Source: Dialister sp. UBA734
Lineage (GTDB): Bacteria; Bacillota; Negativicutes; Veillonellales; Dialisteraceae
Direction of reading: 5' to 3'
Assembly (NCBI GenBank): GCA_002297935.1
Contig: DBLC01000130.1
Location: forward strand, 8,319 to 29,838
DNA: 21,520 bases
The position numbers were made by a program, and so were the translations under genes. This document shows, one piece after another, positions 21,484 to 21,520 of this stretch. The notes beneath the pieces are model-generated. The model searched no databases and had not been told where the DNA came from. It saw only the letters and a program-made list of their open reading frames with translations. How positions within the stretch are numbered: position 1 is the stretch's first letter; each line of letters begins with the position of its first letter.

Positions 21484-21520
21484 AGCAGTGCGTAGTGATG
21501 AGTGCGTAGTGCGTAGTGGT
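21484..21520. repeat. TGCGTAR repeat arm, cut by the window end
   Basis: Units of AGTGCGTAG and AGTGATG start 2 bases after the purF stop. It is the same family and the same stop-codon-adjacent placement as after dusB and the M20 gene; the right arm is outside the window. Confidence 0.75.

Overview
The window looks like chromosomal DNA of a Firmicutes-type anaerobe. The support is five T-box leader RNAs, strong AGGAGG-type ribosome binding sites, sigma-A-like promoters (TTGACA-17-TATCTT) and a PurF of the propeptide plus Fe-S type. A Negativicutes species (Acidaminococcaceae or Veillonellaceae relatives) is my best guess, from overall gene flavour and moderate GC. That placement is an inference and not proven here. 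All genes are on the + strand. No tRNA, rRNA, CRISPR array or insertion sequence was found.

Region 1 (about 170-5840) is a transport operon. Promoter and cysteine-type T-box A lead into a 36-codon small membrane-protein gene, a heptamer-repeat hairpin and a second T-box (B). A NitT/TauT-type ABC permease and ATPase follow, then a 55-residue membrane protein ending in Cys-Cys, and two paralogous substrate-binding lipoproteins that share conserved cysteines. Region 2 (6146-7507) is a class III PLP aminotransferase sitting directly behind a terminator-like hairpin. Region 3 (7560-12872) repeats the layout of region 1: T-box C, small gene copy 2, heptamer hairpin, T-box D. It then encodes a polar amino acid (probably cystine/cysteine) ABC transporter (binding lipoprotein, ATPase, two permeases) and a UroD/MtaA-family protein. 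Region 4 (13129-14570) has T-box E, small gene copy 3, a heptamer hairpin and an orphan binding lipoprotein paralogous to that of region 3. Region 5 holds an M20 metallopeptidase and a DusB-type tRNA-dihydrouridine synthase. Region 6 (18027-21482) starts a purine pathway cluster: an attenuator-like leader with a 54-codon ORF, then purE, purC and purF.

Every T-box carries a UGC codon at the expected specifier position and a UGGA tRNA-end-binding sequence. These match tRNA-Cys, which has U73 in bacteria. The first 14 kb therefore reads as a cysteine-starvation regulon for taking up sulfur compounds. Its most unusual part is the unit T-box / conserved 36-residue peptide / repeat hairpin, present three times and in two cases followed by a second, different T-box.

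The intergenic spaces hold many short tandem-repeat elements with one shared architecture: a left arm of tandem 7-, 9- or 55-base units, a short centre, and a right arm of reverse-complement units. The unit sequence differs between families (GTGACTR, TGCGTAR, GGTTGTT, GGTTTAA, CAGGTTNCT and others). Many start at or within a few bases of stop codons, and one family is embedded inside T-boxes B and D.
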